A stretch of DNA of 64,000 nt from an uncultured Selenomonadales bacterium (GCA_946407015.1 CAMJML010000002.1:124001-188000); one strand, 5' to 3'. Shown: positions 1-8,326, counted from the stretch's first letter. Translations and numbers: made by a program. Notes: generated by a model not told the origin, from the letters alone.

Positions 1-227
1 CCAGTGAACCCCAGGCATTTATTGATAATAAAAAGGTTAACGAGTATCTTATTAAAGAAGAAGTTGACATATTACCCATTACTCTAGTGGATGGTGAGAT
101 TGTTAAGACTAAAGCATATCCAACAGATGATGAGTTTGCCCAATGGACAGGACTGGCGAAAGAAGAATTCATAGCAGCTCCAGCCCAAGAAGGTGGTTGC
201 TGCTGTTGCGATGGTGACTGCTGCTGA
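1..227 (+). CDS. arsD: ArsD, arsenical metallochaperone/repressor (5' end outside window)
   Basis: This is the C-terminal part of ArsD, read in the frame that starts at base 3 and stops with TGA at 225-227. ArsD binds As(III)/Sb(III) in the cytoplasm and hands it to the ArsA ATPase; it is also a weak repressor of ars operons. The visible sequence has the family stretch LPITLVDGEIVKT followed by KAYPTDDEFAQW, and it ends in a cysteine-rich tail (CCCC-DGD-CC) like the vicinal-cysteine pairs of long ArsD proteins. The gene lies 25 bp before arsA in the same direction, so the two are almost surely co-transcribed. The N-terminal metalloid-binding cysteines lie outside the window. Confidence 0.9.
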   Translation, partial: SEPQAFIDNKKVNEYLIKEEVDILPITLVDGEIVKTKAYPTDDEFAQWTGLAKEEFIAAPAQEGGCCCCDGDCC

Positions 228-252
228 ACAAAAAAAACTGGAGGCCATATAG

Positions 253-2004
253 ATGTTTCAACTGTTTAATCCTGATACTATCAGATTAACCAAATATCTG
301 TTTTTTACCGGCAAGGGCGGGGTCGGAAAAACCTCAACTGCCTGTGCGACTGCAATTACACTTGCCGATCAAAATAAAAAAGTCTTATTGGTGAGTACCG
401 ACCCGGCATCAAATTTACAAGATGTCTTTGGTATTGACCTAAATAGCAAAGGGACTCCTATTCGGGAAGTTCCCAACCTGGTTGTCGCCAATCTCAACCC
501 TGAGCAAGCCGCAAAAGAATATCGCGATTCGGTGCTAGCTCCTTATAAAGGTAAGCTGCCGGCGAGCGTATTAAAAAACATGGAAGAACAGCTTTCCGGT
601 TCATGTACGGTTGAAATTGCTGCATTCAATGAGTTCTCCGCTTTTATAACAGATGAAAAAATCCAGCAAGATTATGATCATATTCTATTTGATACAGCGC
701 CAACAGGCCATACGTTACGGATGCTCCAACTACCGTCCGCCTGGAGTCATTTTATCAGTGAAAACACGCACGGTGCCTCTTGCCTAGGGCAGTTAGCCGG
801 TCTGGAAGCTAAAAAAGAGGTTTATAAAAATGCCGTAAATACCTTGGCAGATGGGAAGCTGACTACACTGATTTTACTAGCCCGTCCGGAGTATGCACCA
901 CTTAAGGAAGCCGAGCGGGCCTCTAAAGAATTGCAAGAGTTGGCTGTAAATAATCAGATAATGGTGATTAATGGAATTTTACAGCTTGATATTCAAAATG
1001 ACAGAGTAGCGGACCAACTCTATGCAAAGCAGCAGAAAGCCCTCCAAAACATTCCTGAACATTTACAAAACATTGAAACCTACGTAATTCCTTTACGGGC
1101 GTACAACATTGCAGGTATTAAAAATATCAGAATGCTGCTTAAAGGCGACTATTTAGAAACTCAAGATTATCAATTAGATAATGAAAACTTACCCAGCATA
1201 ACAGAGCTCATTGAAGAGCTATATGTATCCCAAAAAAGAGTAATTTTTACTATGGGAAAAGGCGGAGTAGGCAAAACTACGTTAGCAGCCGTCATTGCCC
1301 TTGGGTTAGCTGCAAAAGGGGCTAAAGTTCATTTAACCACGACAGACCCGGCTGATCATCTGAAATTTGTCGTAGCATCTACTGCAGGAATTACACTCAG
1401 CAAAATTAATGAAAAGGAAGAACTTAAAAAGTACACAGAAGCTGTATTGGCAAAAGCCAGAGAAACCATGGGTGAAGAAGACCTGGCATATGTTGAGGAA
1501 GATCTTCGTTCGCCCTGTACCCAGGAAATTGCCGTGTTTCGTGCATTTGCCGAGATCGTAGACAAAGCCGATGATGAGGTTGTTGTGATTGATACCGCGC
1601 CAACAGGTCATACGCTGCTGTTATTGGATGCAACTCAAAGCTATCATAAAGAAATCCAAAAATCACAAGGTGAGATACCGGAAGCGGTGAAAAAGCTTTT
1701 ACCCAGGCTGCGTGATGAGAAAGAGACTGGAGTTGTCATTGTAACTCTTCCGGAGACGACCCCTGTTTTTGAAGCGATGAGACTGAAGGAAGATTTAGCC
1801 AGAGCAGGCATTCATAATAAATGGTGGATCGTTAATTCCAGCTTCTTAATGACCGACACAAAGAGCCCTTTATTACAGACAAAAGCTCGAAATGAAATTC
1901 CCTGGATCAATAAAGTCCATGAGTTGTCGAAGGGCCATTGTGTAGTTATTCCTTGGTCTGGTGATGACATGAAAGGCGAAAAGCTGTTAGAATTCATACG
2001 GTAA
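253..2004 (+). CDS. arsA: ArsA, arsenite-stimulated pump-driving ATPase
   Basis: ArsA is the soluble ATPase that energises arsenite/antimonite efflux through a membrane pump (ArsB or Acr3, not in this window). The 583-residue protein is the usual two-domain tandem form. It has P-loops GKGGVGKTS at residues 20-28 and GKGGVGKTT at about 335-343, and each half has a DTAPTGHT switch motif. The three metalloid-binding cysteines are present at C118, C177 and C422, matching C113/C172/C422 of the E. coli R773 protein. The start at 253 is preceded by GGAGG with normal spacing. It follows arsD, and a strong terminator ends the unit. The intact cysteines and P-loops suggest a working enzyme. Confidence 0.96.
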   Translation: MFQLFNPDTIRLTKYLFFTGKGGVGKTSTACATAITLADQNKKVLLVSTDPASNLQDVFGIDLNSKGTPIREVPNLVVANLNPEQAAKEYRDSVLAPYKGKLPASVLKNMEEQLSGSCTVEIAAFNEFSAFITDEKIQQDYDHILFDTAPTGHTLRMLQLPSAWSHFISENTHGASCLGQLAGLEAKKEVYKNAVNTLADGKLTTLILLARPEYAPLKEAERASKELQELAVNNQIMVINGILQLDIQNDRVADQLYAKQQKALQNIPEHLQNIETYVIPLRAYNIAGIKNIRMLLKGDYLETQDYQLDNENLPSITELIEELYVSQKRVIFTMGKGGVGKTTLAAVIALGLAAKGAKVHLTTTDPADHLKFVVASTAGITLSKINEKEELKKYTEAVLAKARETMGEEDLAYVEEDLRSPCTQEIAVFRAFAEIVDKADDEVVVIDTAPTGHTLLLLDATQSYHKEIQKSQGEIPEAVKKLLPRLRDEKETGVVIVTLPETTPVFEAMRLKEDLARAGIHNKWWIVNSSFLMTDTKSPLLQTKARNEIPWINKVHELSKGHCVVIPWSGDDMKGEKLLEFIR

Positions 2005-2023
2005 GGCTTTTAAATTAAGATGC

Positions 2024-2063
2024 AACAAAACTCCCATACCAAGCTTGGTATGGGAGTTTTGTT
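2024..2063 (+). terminator. Terminator of the ars operon
   Basis: A perfect inverted repeat with 17-bp arms (2024-2040 and 2047-2063) around AAGCTT lies 19 bp after the arsA stop. The right arm ends in a T-rich stretch, as in a rho-independent terminator. Confidence 0.85.
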
Positions 2064-2096
2064 ATTCTTCAAAAACAGAAAACATATAAAAGTTTT

Positions 2097-2152
2097 TTAT
2101 TGTTATGATAAACATCCGTGATTTCCGGCTATCTTTAAACGCAAGTTATAAT
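2097..2152 (+). promoter_or_regulatory. Promoter and LysR-type box of the dicarboxylate symporter
   Basis: A -10 box TATAAT lies at 2147-2152 with no good -35, as expected for an activated promoter. Upstream, 2097-2111 is TTAT-N7-ATAA, a LysR-type T-N11-A dyad, followed by ATCCGTGATTTCC at 2114-2126. The same 30-bp block (25 of 30 bases identical) lies at 4636-4665, the same distance from a TATAAT. The LysR gene at 3723 sits between the two copies and is the likely regulator (inference). Confidence 0.6.
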
Positions 2153-2194
2153 GTAACAGGAGATACAGCCAATAAAAGATAATGGAGTGACATT

Positions 2195-3445
2195 ATGGCA
2201 GCGGGCAAAAAAAGAATAGGACTGACTACGAAGATCTTTCTCGGGTTACTGCTTGGAATAGGGCTCGGTTATTTTTTCCCTCATATAGGCATCGCAATCA
2301 AACCTCTGGGTGATGCTTTTATTAGAATGATTAAAATGATTGTTGTTCCTTTGATTTTTAGTTCACTTATTATGGGTATTGCTGGAACGGGTGATTTTAA
2401 AAAACTTGGCCGCCTTGGAGCAAAGGCACTCATCTGGTTTGAAGTGGCGACCACCTTGGCGTTGTTCGTCGGTTTAGGTACAGTAAACTTGTTTCAGCCA
2501 GGAGTTGGTGTGAATGTAACAGCTGCTGACTCCAGTAGTGTAGCGACTGCGGCGAGTAAATCCATTGATTTGGTACAAATGATTGTCAACATCGTGCCAA
2601 CGAATATTATTGATGCCTTGGCACGCGGTGATATGCTGGCTATCATATTTTTTGCCTGCTTCTTTGGGGTAGCAGCGGCTTCGCTTGGTGATGTAGGCAA
2701 GCCGGTAGTAAAATTCGCTTCGAACATAGCCGAAATCATGTTTCGGGTAACGCATTATATTATGGAGTTAGCCCCTATTGGTGTTTTTGCTTTAATCGCA
2801 TATACAGTAGGTAAATTCGGGGTGGGGATGTTAGTCCCGTTGGCTAAATTAATTGGCACACTCTATTTTGCAGTCATTCTATTTCTTGCCTTGGTGTTGC
2901 TCTTTGCTTCACTAACTGTAAAAGTGAATTTTTTTCATGTCGTGCGTGCTCTTAAGGAGCCACTGCTCATAGCCTTTTCGACCGCAACAAGTGAAGCGGC
3001 ATTACCGGTTGCGATGGCTAAGCTGGAGAAATTTGGAATTCCCAAGCACATTGTTACTTTTGTAATGCCGACAGGATATTCTTTTAATCTTGATGGATCA
3101 ACGCTGTATACCAGTTTGGCGGTTACCTTTATTGCTCAGATGTATCATATTGACTTTCCATTATCCACACAATTGTTTATGGTCCTTACCTTAATGGTTT
3201 CAAGTAAAGGGATTGCAGGAGTACCAGGTGCTTCCATCATCGTCATTGCCAGCACGGCTGTTGCTTTTGGGTTACCGGTAGAGGGTGTTGCAATCATTCT
3301 AGGGGTTGACAGGGTTATGGATATGGCGCGAACGGCCTGCAACGTATTTGGCAACTGTATAGCGACAGTCGTGGTAGCTCGTTGGGAAAATGAATTTTCA
3401 GACGAGATGCTGTTAGAAGCCTATGCGAAAAATTATGAGGATTAA
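2195..3445 (+). CDS. Dicarboxylate/amino acid:cation symporter (DAACS family)
   Basis: This 416-residue inner-membrane carrier belongs to the GltP/DctA/GltT family, which imports C4-dicarboxylates or acidic amino acids with Na+ or H+. Visible family features are the N-terminal helix with KPLGDAFIRMIKMIVVPLIF (TM2), the tip-of-hairpin region TATSEAALPVAM, the GYSFNLDGSTLY stretch of TM7, the second hairpin SSKGIAGVPGAS and the TM8 substrate region DRVMDMARTACNVFGN. The arginine in DMARTACN is more common in glutamate/aspartate carriers, but the substrate cannot be fixed from sequence. The start at 2195 follows GGAGTG. It is monocistronic, has a terminator, and precedes a LysR regulator. Confidence 0.92.
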   Translation: MAAGKKRIGLTTKIFLGLLLGIGLGYFFPHIGIAIKPLGDAFIRMIKMIVVPLIFSSLIMGIAGTGDFKKLGRLGAKALIWFEVATTLALFVGLGTVNLFQPGVGVNVTAADSSSVATAASKSIDLVQMIVNIVPTNIIDALARGDMLAIIFFACFFGVAAASLGDVGKPVVKFASNIAEIMFRVTHYIMELAPIGVFALIAYTVGKFGVGMLVPLAKLIGTLYFAVILFLALVLLFASLTVKVNFFHVVRALKEPLLIAFSTATSEAALPVAMAKLEKFGIPKHIVTFVMPTGYSFNLDGSTLYTSLAVTFIAQMYHIDFPLSTQLFMVLTLMVSSKGIAGVPGASIIVIASTAVAFGLPVEGVAIILGVDRVMDMARTACNVFGNCIATVVVARWENEFSDEMLLEAYAKNYED

Positions 3446-3465
3446 GTGATACTAGATTAACTAGG

Positions 3466-3507
3466 ATGAGTGTTGGAGGAGCTTCTTAATCTACAACACT
3501 CATTTTT
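3466..3507 (+). terminator. Terminator after the symporter gene
   Basis: A 10-bp perfect stem (3466-3475 with 3494-3503) is followed by a T run. Confidence 0.75.
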
Positions 3508-3571
3508 ACTGTTAGATAGTACCTGCCAAACGAGCGTTAAAAGTATTGCCTAGTCATATGGACCTGGTGCG

Positions 3572-3600
3572 AACCACCCGTTTAAGGGTGGTTATGATTT
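3572..3600 (+). terminator. Second short hairpin with T run
   Basis: An 8-bp stem AACCACCC/GGGTGGTT (3572-3579 with 3586-3593) precedes a T-rich tract. It may be a back-up terminator; no gene abuts it. Confidence 0.4.
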
Positions 3601-3657
3601 TTTATAATACAATCATTCACGTTAAACTTGAAGAGAACATGGAAAGTAGATGAAGGA

Positions 3658-3687
3658 TTGCAGTACTTCTTGATGAAACACTATAGT
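3658..3687 (+). promoter_or_regulatory. Candidate promoter of the LysR gene
   Basis: TTGCAG (3658-3663) and TATAGT (3682-3687) are separated by 18 bp and lie 35 bp before the LysR start codon. Confidence 0.4.
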
Positions 3688-3722
3688 TACACAGGATAAG
3701 TCTTTTTCTGGAGGACCAGCAA

Positions 3723-4628
3723 ATGGATATACAATTATTTCGAACATTTTTGTTAGTTGCTAAAATAGAAAATGTCACTCAAGCCGCTGAACAATTAAAT
3801 TTTACACAGCCAGCGGTCACTGCGCAGATCCGGGCACTGGAAGAACATTATGGAGTTGAATTATTTGAACGTATCGGCAAGAAGCTTCATATTACGGAAG
3901 CCGGACATCAACTGACCATACATATAGAGAAGTTACTGACCGCTTATGATGATCTTAATACGGCAATGAAACGTTTTTCTAACATTGATCAGCCCATCAA
4001 GATAGGCGCATCAACTACAGCAGCCAGCTATATCCTTTCGCCAATCTTATTGGACTTTCAACATCGGGTACAGACTGGAAATGTTGTTGTAGATATTTGC
4101 CCTACTCTTCCGATCACGATCAAAGGCCTTATGGATAATACCTTCGACATAGCCATTGTCCATAGTAAAATAAACCATAATCAAATCGTACAATTTGATC
4201 TGCTGCCTGAAACATTAGTTTGGGTGGTTCATCGTGATTTGTTTGCAGCAAATCAAAACAGTCAAGACGTAAGCCAGTATCCTTTCATTAATTTTAGGCC
4301 AGGCTGTGTATATCGAACTAAATTTGAAAAAATGATCAAAGATACCGAGTTTAATTCTACTATCGAATATAGTGATGCTGAAGCGATTAAACGCGCCGTT
4401 CTGGATGGGATGGGTTCTGGTATATTGCCCTATGTACTCGTAGAATCTTTTTTAGAGGATGGAACCTTGATCGAATTCACTCATGTTCCAAGCGTCGACT
4501 TTATGATGTCGGTGGCTTTTCATAAAAACAAAGCCTTAACACCTGCGATGCGGGCTTTTCTGTTGGTTGCTGCTGAACATGCTAAAATTCAAAACGGACT
4601 TAAAGAATATCTTGATACCAAAGCATAA
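3723..4628 (+). CDS. LysR-family transcriptional regulator
   Basis: This 301-residue protein has the N-terminal winged helix of LysR regulators (residues 1-60, with NVTQAAEQLNFTQPAVTAQIRALEEHYG) and a C-terminal effector-binding periplasmic-protein-like domain (about 90-295). LysR proteins bind T-N11-A boxes and usually activate neighbouring genes when a small ligand is bound. The gene lies between two transcription units that share a 30-bp upstream motif containing TTAT-N7-ATAA. It therefore probably controls the symporter at 2195 and the small protein at 4718. The effector is unknown; a dicarboxylate or amino acid would fit the symporter. A ribosome site CTGGAGGA precedes the ATG. Confidence 0.9.
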   Translation: MDIQLFRTFLLVAKIENVTQAAEQLNFTQPAVTAQIRALEEHYGVELFERIGKKLHITEAGHQLTIHIEKLLTAYDDLNTAMKRFSNIDQPIKIGASTTAASYILSPILLDFQHRVQTGNVVVDICPTLPITIKGLMDNTFDIAIVHSKINHNQIVQFDLLPETLVWVVHRDLFAANQNSQDVSQYPFINFRPGCVYRTKFEKMIKDTEFNSTIEYSDAEAIKRAVLDGMGSGILPYVLVESFLEDGTLIEFTHVPSVDFMMSVAFHKNKALTPAMRAFLLVAAEHAKIQNGLKEYLDTKA

Positions 4629-4635
4629 AATTCTT

Positions 4636-4691
4636 TTATTGTGATAATAAAAATCCGCAATTTCCATTGCCGTCTATGTAAAGGGTATAAT
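4636..4691 (+). promoter_or_regulatory. Promoter and LysR-type box of the small membrane protein
   Basis: The TTAT-N7-ATAA dyad (4636-4650) and ATCCGCAATTTCC (4653-4665) repeat the block at 2097-2126 and lie exactly the same 33 bp before TATAAT (4686-4691). Confidence 0.6.
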
Positions 4692-4717
4692 GGGGGCAAG
4701 GTATTGGGGGGAGATTG

Positions 4718-4915
4718 ATGAGAGCTTGTAGTCTAGTCTGTATAATTGGTGTCATGATTTTACTGATTAATCAGTTTTACAGAGGCCTTAACTGGGAGCA
4801 ACTCTTTATTGGTGGTTTTGTGGCCGTAGCCATATGGACGGATTGTGAAGGTTGGCTACGTTATCAGTTTCGGCACAAAAAGCGCAGTGAACATATCAAT
4901 GGGCGAAAGGCGTAG
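4718..4915 (+). CDS. Small membrane protein of unknown function
   Basis: This 65-residue protein was not recognised. It has one clear hydrophobic segment (VCIIGVMILLINQF, about residues 7-20), a second weaker one (LFIGGFVAVAIW, about 30-41) and a basic tail (RHKKR). The ATG at 4718 is chosen over an in-frame TTG at 4715 because it has better spacing to the GGGGGGAG ribosome site. Its promoter carries the same LysR-type box as the dicarboxylate symporter at 2195, which supports a real, co-regulated gene. No function is proposed. Confidence 0.6.
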   Translation: MRACSLVCIIGVMILLINQFYRGLNWEQLFIGGFVAVAIWTDCEGWLRYQFRHKKRSEHINGRKA

Positions 4916-5001
4916 GCTATATTGATAGTAGATATTCATCAAAAAGATATTTCAACCAATCAGCTGCAACGTTCCTATGCGTACTTGGTAATAAGCTCTT
5001 A

Positions 5002-5032
5002 TTGCCTTGCAGTTAACTCTAAGTATTATAAT
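5002..5032 (+). promoter_or_regulatory. MerR-type promoter/operator of the broken MerR gene
   Basis: TTGCCT (5002-5007) and TATAAT (5027-5032) are separated by 19 bp, the long spacer typical of MerR-regulated promoters. The spacer holds a dyad (5006-5023) with 7 of 9 pairs, close to CTTAGAGTT/AACTCTAAG. This points to past autoregulation. Confidence 0.6.
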
Positions 5033-5063
5033 GTCTTAAATGGGATATTTGGAGGCAAACTGC

Positions 5064-5304
5064 ATGACGATTACAGAAGTAAGCCAGAAATTTGATATTT
5101 CACAGGATACACTGCGATATTATGAACGTGTCGGGCTGATTCCTCGCGTTAACCGCAATAAAAGCGGGATCAGAGATATACCGAGGAAAACTGCAATTGG
5201 GTCGAATTTATTAAATGTATGCGCGGTGCAGGTCTATATCCATATTTGATGTAAGAATTGTTGAAGCGGAAAAAACATTGAAAAAAGCGGAAAATGAGTG
5301 TTAA
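5064..5304 (+). pseudogene. MerR-family regulator, frameshifted and internally deleted
   Basis: The N-terminal helix-turn-helix is intact (ITEVSQKFDISQDTLRYYERVGLIPRV style, residues 1-30), with start ATG 5064 after GGAGG. After SGIRD the frame shifts by one base; the adjacent frame continues with YTEENCNWVEFIKCMRGAGL, the expected continuation. A third frame then gives VEAEKTLKKAENEC, which resembles the C-terminal end of this MerR subgroup. The central dimerisation helix region between them is missing. The gene is therefore a remnant of a YyaN/AdhR-like MerR protein. It cannot make a normal regulator, although a truncated DNA-binding piece of about 60 residues is possible. Its own promoter and the one before the DUF362 gene are MerR-like. 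Confidence 0.8.
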
Positions 5305-5306
5305 AT

Positions 5307-5344
5307 AAGAAACAGGCCCAAATTTCAATTTGGTCCTGTTTCTT
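5307..5344 (+). terminator. Terminator after the MerR remnant
   Basis: A long stem (AAGAAACAGG...CCTGTTTCTT with an inner AAATT/AATTT part) spans 5307-5344 and is followed by a T-rich tract. Confidence 0.75.
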
Positions 5345-5501
5345 ATTTTATGTATTTATTGGGGATCAATATTCTTTTAAATCATGAATGGTAAAGCTAT
5401 TTTTGCTTTATGCTACAACCTTGAAATAGGTTTTATGAATTGTTTATTTATGACCTGGACATGTGGTAAGCATGTCGGGTAACGACAATACAAAAAAATA
5501 C

Positions 5502-5532
5502 TTGACTTAGTGTTGGCTCCAGGTGCTAGACT
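5502..5532 (+). promoter_or_regulatory. MerR-type promoter before the DUF362 gene
   Basis: TTGACT (5502-5507) and TAGACT (5527-5532) are 19 bp apart. The spacer contains CTTAGTGTT (5506-5514), which matches a MerR half-site, and a weaker second half (5515-5523). Box positions are the same as in the promoter at 5002, exactly 500 bp upstream. The rest of 5345-5608 shows nothing else. Confidence 0.6.
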
Positions 5533-5608
5533 ATTTTTAAGGTGTATAAATTTTGGCTTTCCCCAAGTTTCAGGTGATAGAGTATGATACAAAGGAGCCG
5601 CGAAAAGC

Positions 5609-6709
5609 ATGGAAAACATGAAGGATCATCAAGAGGAGAAAACCAAGGAATTTACTAGGCGTCATTTTCTTAAGTTTGCCGGTGGTACAGTGGCAGCAGT
5701 GGCTGCAATTCCGTCGTTTAGCCAGATCATTGCGGATGCGAAGGAAAGCGGGCAGAAACAGGTGTCTTGGAATGGATCACACGCAGTTTCTCAGTATGAT
5801 CCAAGCAAGCCTGTTGTGTATTTTACGCGGGACTTGAGTTCGGAAGGTGTGCAGAAGATTTATGAAAAGATTCACCAGGGGATTACTGGTAAAGTCGGGA
5901 TTAAACTTCATACCGGTGAGCCTCATGGACCCAATCTATTGCCTATTGAATATATTAAAAATCTCCAGCGGAAGATTCCACGCAGTTCAATCGTCGAGTG
6001 CAATGTGCTGTATAAAAGTCCGCGCAGAGAAACAAAGACGCACCGTGAAACGATTAGAAACAATGGTTTTGATTTTTGTCCTGTCGATATTTTAGATGAA
6101 GACGGAGATGTTCTGTTGCCAACAGGCGCGGAAAAATTGCTCAACCAATACATAGATAATTTTGGTGGAAAATTTCCCTTTGAGCCAGGCGTTCATCTGC
6201 AGGAAATTGCAGTAGGGAAAAATGTACACAAGTATGATTCCTTGTTTGTTTATACCCACTTTAAAGGTCATGCCATGGGGGGATTCGGAGGTTCTTTAAA
6301 AAACATCGGAATCGGTATGGCTTCCGGTAAGGTGGGCAAAAGAATGATTCATGGGGATGGCTGGCCAATCGGAAAGGGATTTCTGGAGCGAATGGTGGAA
6401 TCCGGCAAAGCCATTACCGAGCATTTCCAAGGCCATATTACTTATATGAACGTTTTGAAAAACATTTCTGTTGACTGTGACTGCGCTGGAGCCAGTGCTG
6501 CAAAACCGACTTGTAATGATATTGGGATTATTGGCTCGACAGATATTCTGGCTGCTGATCAGGCTTGTGTAGACTTGCTTTATCAAATGCCTGCCGATCA
6601 GCGCCGCGATATCGTCGAACGCATGGAATCCCGCCGGGGACTGCACCAACTCGAATATATGGAAATACTGGGAATGGGCAGCCGGGAATACAATTTGATA
6701 GAAATTTGA
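5609..6709 (+). CDS. Tat-exported DUF362 domain protein
   Basis: This 366-residue protein starts with a twin-arginine signal (TRRHFLKFAGG, about residues 14-24) and a hydrophobic stretch rich in Ala/Val up to about residue 45, so it is probably exported folded with a cofactor. The rest matches the DUF362 family. These proteins often carry or bind an iron-sulfur centre, and cysteines occur here in the motif DCDCAG and in PTC near residue 295. The exact reaction is unknown. AAAGGAG precedes the ATG; an in-frame ATG at 5618 is an alternative. It is a single-gene unit behind a MerR-type promoter, which suggests redox, aldehyde or metal induction (inference). Confidence 0.82.
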   Translation: MENMKDHQEEKTKEFTRRHFLKFAGGTVAAVAAIPSFSQIIADAKESGQKQVSWNGSHAVSQYDPSKPVVYFTRDLSSEGVQKIYEKIHQGITGKVGIKLHTGEPHGPNLLPIEYIKNLQRKIPRSSIVECNVLYKSPRRETKTHRETIRNNGFDFCPVDILDEDGDVLLPTGAEKLLNQYIDNFGGKFPFEPGVHLQEIAVGKNVHKYDSLFVYTHFKGHAMGGFGGSLKNIGIGMASGKVGKRMIHGDGWPIGKGFLERMVESGKAITEHFQGHITYMNVLKNISVDCDCAGASAAKPTCNDIGIIGSTDILAADQACVDLLYQMPADQRRDIVERMESRRGLHQLEYMEILGMGSREYNLIEI

Positions 6710-6816
6710 TGCGTGTTGTCTGTTGGTCAACTGATTGTACAGGCGTTTAAGCTGTTTGCACCTGACTTTTAACAAGGCTGATTAGCCTCAAAAATCACAA
6801 TGTTCAAACAATCTTA

Positions 6817-6845
6817 TTGACGCAGCGTGAACTAATTGGTATAAT
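6817..6845 (+). promoter_or_regulatory. Promoter of the fluoride riboswitch-enolase unit
   Basis: TTGACG (6817-6822) and TATAAT (6840-6845) are separated by 17 bp, a near-consensus housekeeping promoter just upstream of the riboswitch. Confidence 0.75.
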
Positions 6846-6863
6846 TTTACTAAATTCATAGTA

Positions 6864-6914
6864 ACAGGCGATGGAGTTCGCCATAAATCCGTTTTGACGG
6901 TAATGACTCCTACC
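6864..6914 (+). promoter_or_regulatory. Fluoride riboswitch (crcB-type aptamer)
   Basis: The RNA has the fluoride aptamer signature: GGCGATGGAGTTCGCC with ATAAA, a small CCG/CGG hairpin, then TAATGACTCCTACC. The 3' segment GACTCCTACC is used both for the aptamer and for the left arm of the terminator that follows. Fluoride binding should therefore block termination and switch transcription on. It lies 98 bp before enolase, the classic enzyme target of fluoride. Confidence 0.93.
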
Positions 6915-6940
6915 ATTTATGGTAGGAGTCTATTTTTTTT
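6905..6940 (+). terminator. Riboswitch-controlled terminator
   Basis: A 10-bp perfect stem GACTCCTACC/GGTAGGAGTC (6905-6914 with 6921-6930) is followed by a run of T. The left arm overlaps the aptamer. Confidence 0.9.
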
Positions 6941-7011
6941 CATCGTTATCATAGCCACTATAGGTGCGGTCTTAGCTTAATCGCTAAATTAAATCATAAG
7001 GAGGAAAAGAA

Positions 7012-8295
7012 ATGGCTCAAAAAATAGCCGCTATCCATGCATTAGAAATTCTTGATTCACGTGGTAACCCTACTGTTAGAGTGAATGTAAAACTGGATAA
7101 TGGTATTACAGCGTCTGCTTCTGTACCATCCGGGGCATCCACAGGAGAAAATGAAGCCGTGGAACTTAGAGACGGAGATAAAAAGCGCTACGGGGGAAAA
7201 GGTGTTCTAAAAGCTGTTGACAATGTTACCAGTAAGATCGCTCCCCAACTGATCGGTGAGTTTGTTACAGAACAGTCTAAAATCGATAACAGGATGCTTG
7301 AGCTTGACGGAACTTTGACTAAAGCTGCCTTAGGGGCAAATGCGATACTAGGTGTTTCGATGGCAGTCGCTAAAGCGGCGGCGTTAGCAGAAGCATTACC
7401 CTTATATACCTACTTGGGGGGAAGCCTGGCAAATCGCTTGCCTGTCCCCATGATGAATATCTTAAATGGCGGAAAGCATGCTGACAATAGCGTTGATTTT
7501 CAAGAATTTATGGTGATGCCAATCGGTGCACCGACATTCGCCGAAGCTTTACGATATGGTGCTGAGACTTTTCATGCCTTAAAGAAAATACTTGGACAAA
7601 AAGGTTATAGTACGAATGTTGGTGATGAAGGCGGTTTTGCGCCTAATCTAGAGAGTAATGAGGAGGCCTGTGAAGTTATCCTTGAAGCCATCCAACAGGC
7701 CGGCTTTGTGCCAGGCACTGATATTGCCCTGGCACTTGATCCGGCAGCGAGTTCCTTTTTTGAACAAGGGAAATATCATTTAGCTAAGTCAGGTCAAGGG
7801 CAAAAGAACAGTCGTGAAATGACTCAATTGTATAAAGCCTGGATTGAGAAATATCCGATTGTTTCGATTGAAGATGGTCTGGATGAAAATGATTGGGCAG
7901 GATTTTGTGAACATACGGCTGTTTTAGGCGATAAGGTCCAAATTGTTGGTGATGATATTTTTGTTACCAATACTCAGTTTATTACCCGTGGTATCCATGA
8001 GAAAACGACCAATGCAGTCTTAATTAAGCTGAACCAAATCGGGACAGTCACAGAAACCATTGCCGCAATCCAGTTATGCCGTAAAGCTAATTGGGGATAT
8101 ATCATTTCACATCGCTCCGGAGAAACAGAAGACACCTTTTTAGCGGACTTTGCAGTAGCCATGGGCGGTGGGCAAATTAAAACCGGCTCGGCTTGCCGGA
8201 GTGAGCGGGTGGCTAAATATAATCGGCTGCTGGAGATTGAAGCGGAACTTGGGGCCTCTGCCCTATTTACCAATCCATTCGATAAGGCACTGTGA
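7012..8295 (+). CDS. eno: Enolase (fluoride-riboswitch controlled)
   Basis: Enolase converts 2-phosphoglycerate to phosphoenolpyruvate in the cytoplasm. The 427-residue length is normal. Metal and catalytic residues can be placed with a constant offset of three from E. coli: E165, E206 (DEGGFAP), D243 (ALDPAAS), E287 (SIEDG), D314 (GDDIF), K339 (IKLNQ), H368/R369 (SHRSGE) and K390 (GQIKTGS). All are present, so the enzyme should work. Some motifs deviate from the usual wording (ALDPAASSF rather than [18 protein letters not shown] rather than GSLCRSDR). It is not in a glycolytic operon but alone behind a fluoride riboswitch, so it may be a second enolase made under fluoride stress. AAGGAGG precedes the ATG. 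Confidence 0.96.
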   Translation: MAQKIAAIHALEILDSRGNPTVRVNVKLDNGITASASVPSGASTGENEAVELRDGDKKRYGGKGVLKAVDNVTSKIAPQLIGEFVTEQSKIDNRMLELDGTLTKAALGANAILGVSMAVAKAAALAEALPLYTYLGGSLANRLPVPMMNILNGGKHADNSVDFQEFMVMPIGAPTFAEALRYGAETFHALKKILGQKGYSTNVGDEGGFAPNLESNEEACEVILEAIQQAGFVPGTDIALALDPAASSFFEQGKYHLAKSGQGQKNSREMTQLYKAWIEKYPIVSIEDGLDENDWAGFCEHTAVLGDKVQIVGDDIFVTNTQFITRGIHEKTTNAVLIKLNQIGTVTETIAAIQLCRKANWGYIISHRSGETEDTFLADFAVAMGGGQIKTGSACRSERVAKYNRLLEIEAELGASALFTNPFDKAL

Positions 8296-8326
8296 TGTCG
8301 GGAACCTTGGCGTAGGGAGTTCATAT

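Noticed and set aside
3572-3600. The AACCACCC/GGGTGGTT hairpin as an IS200/IS605-type element end
   Set aside because: No transposase gene or matching second end was found nearby; a simple terminator is enough.
5064-5249. A genuine short MerR-like DNA-binding protein
   Set aside because: Adjacent frames contain the expected continuation and C-terminal end of the family, so a frameshift and deletion explain it better.
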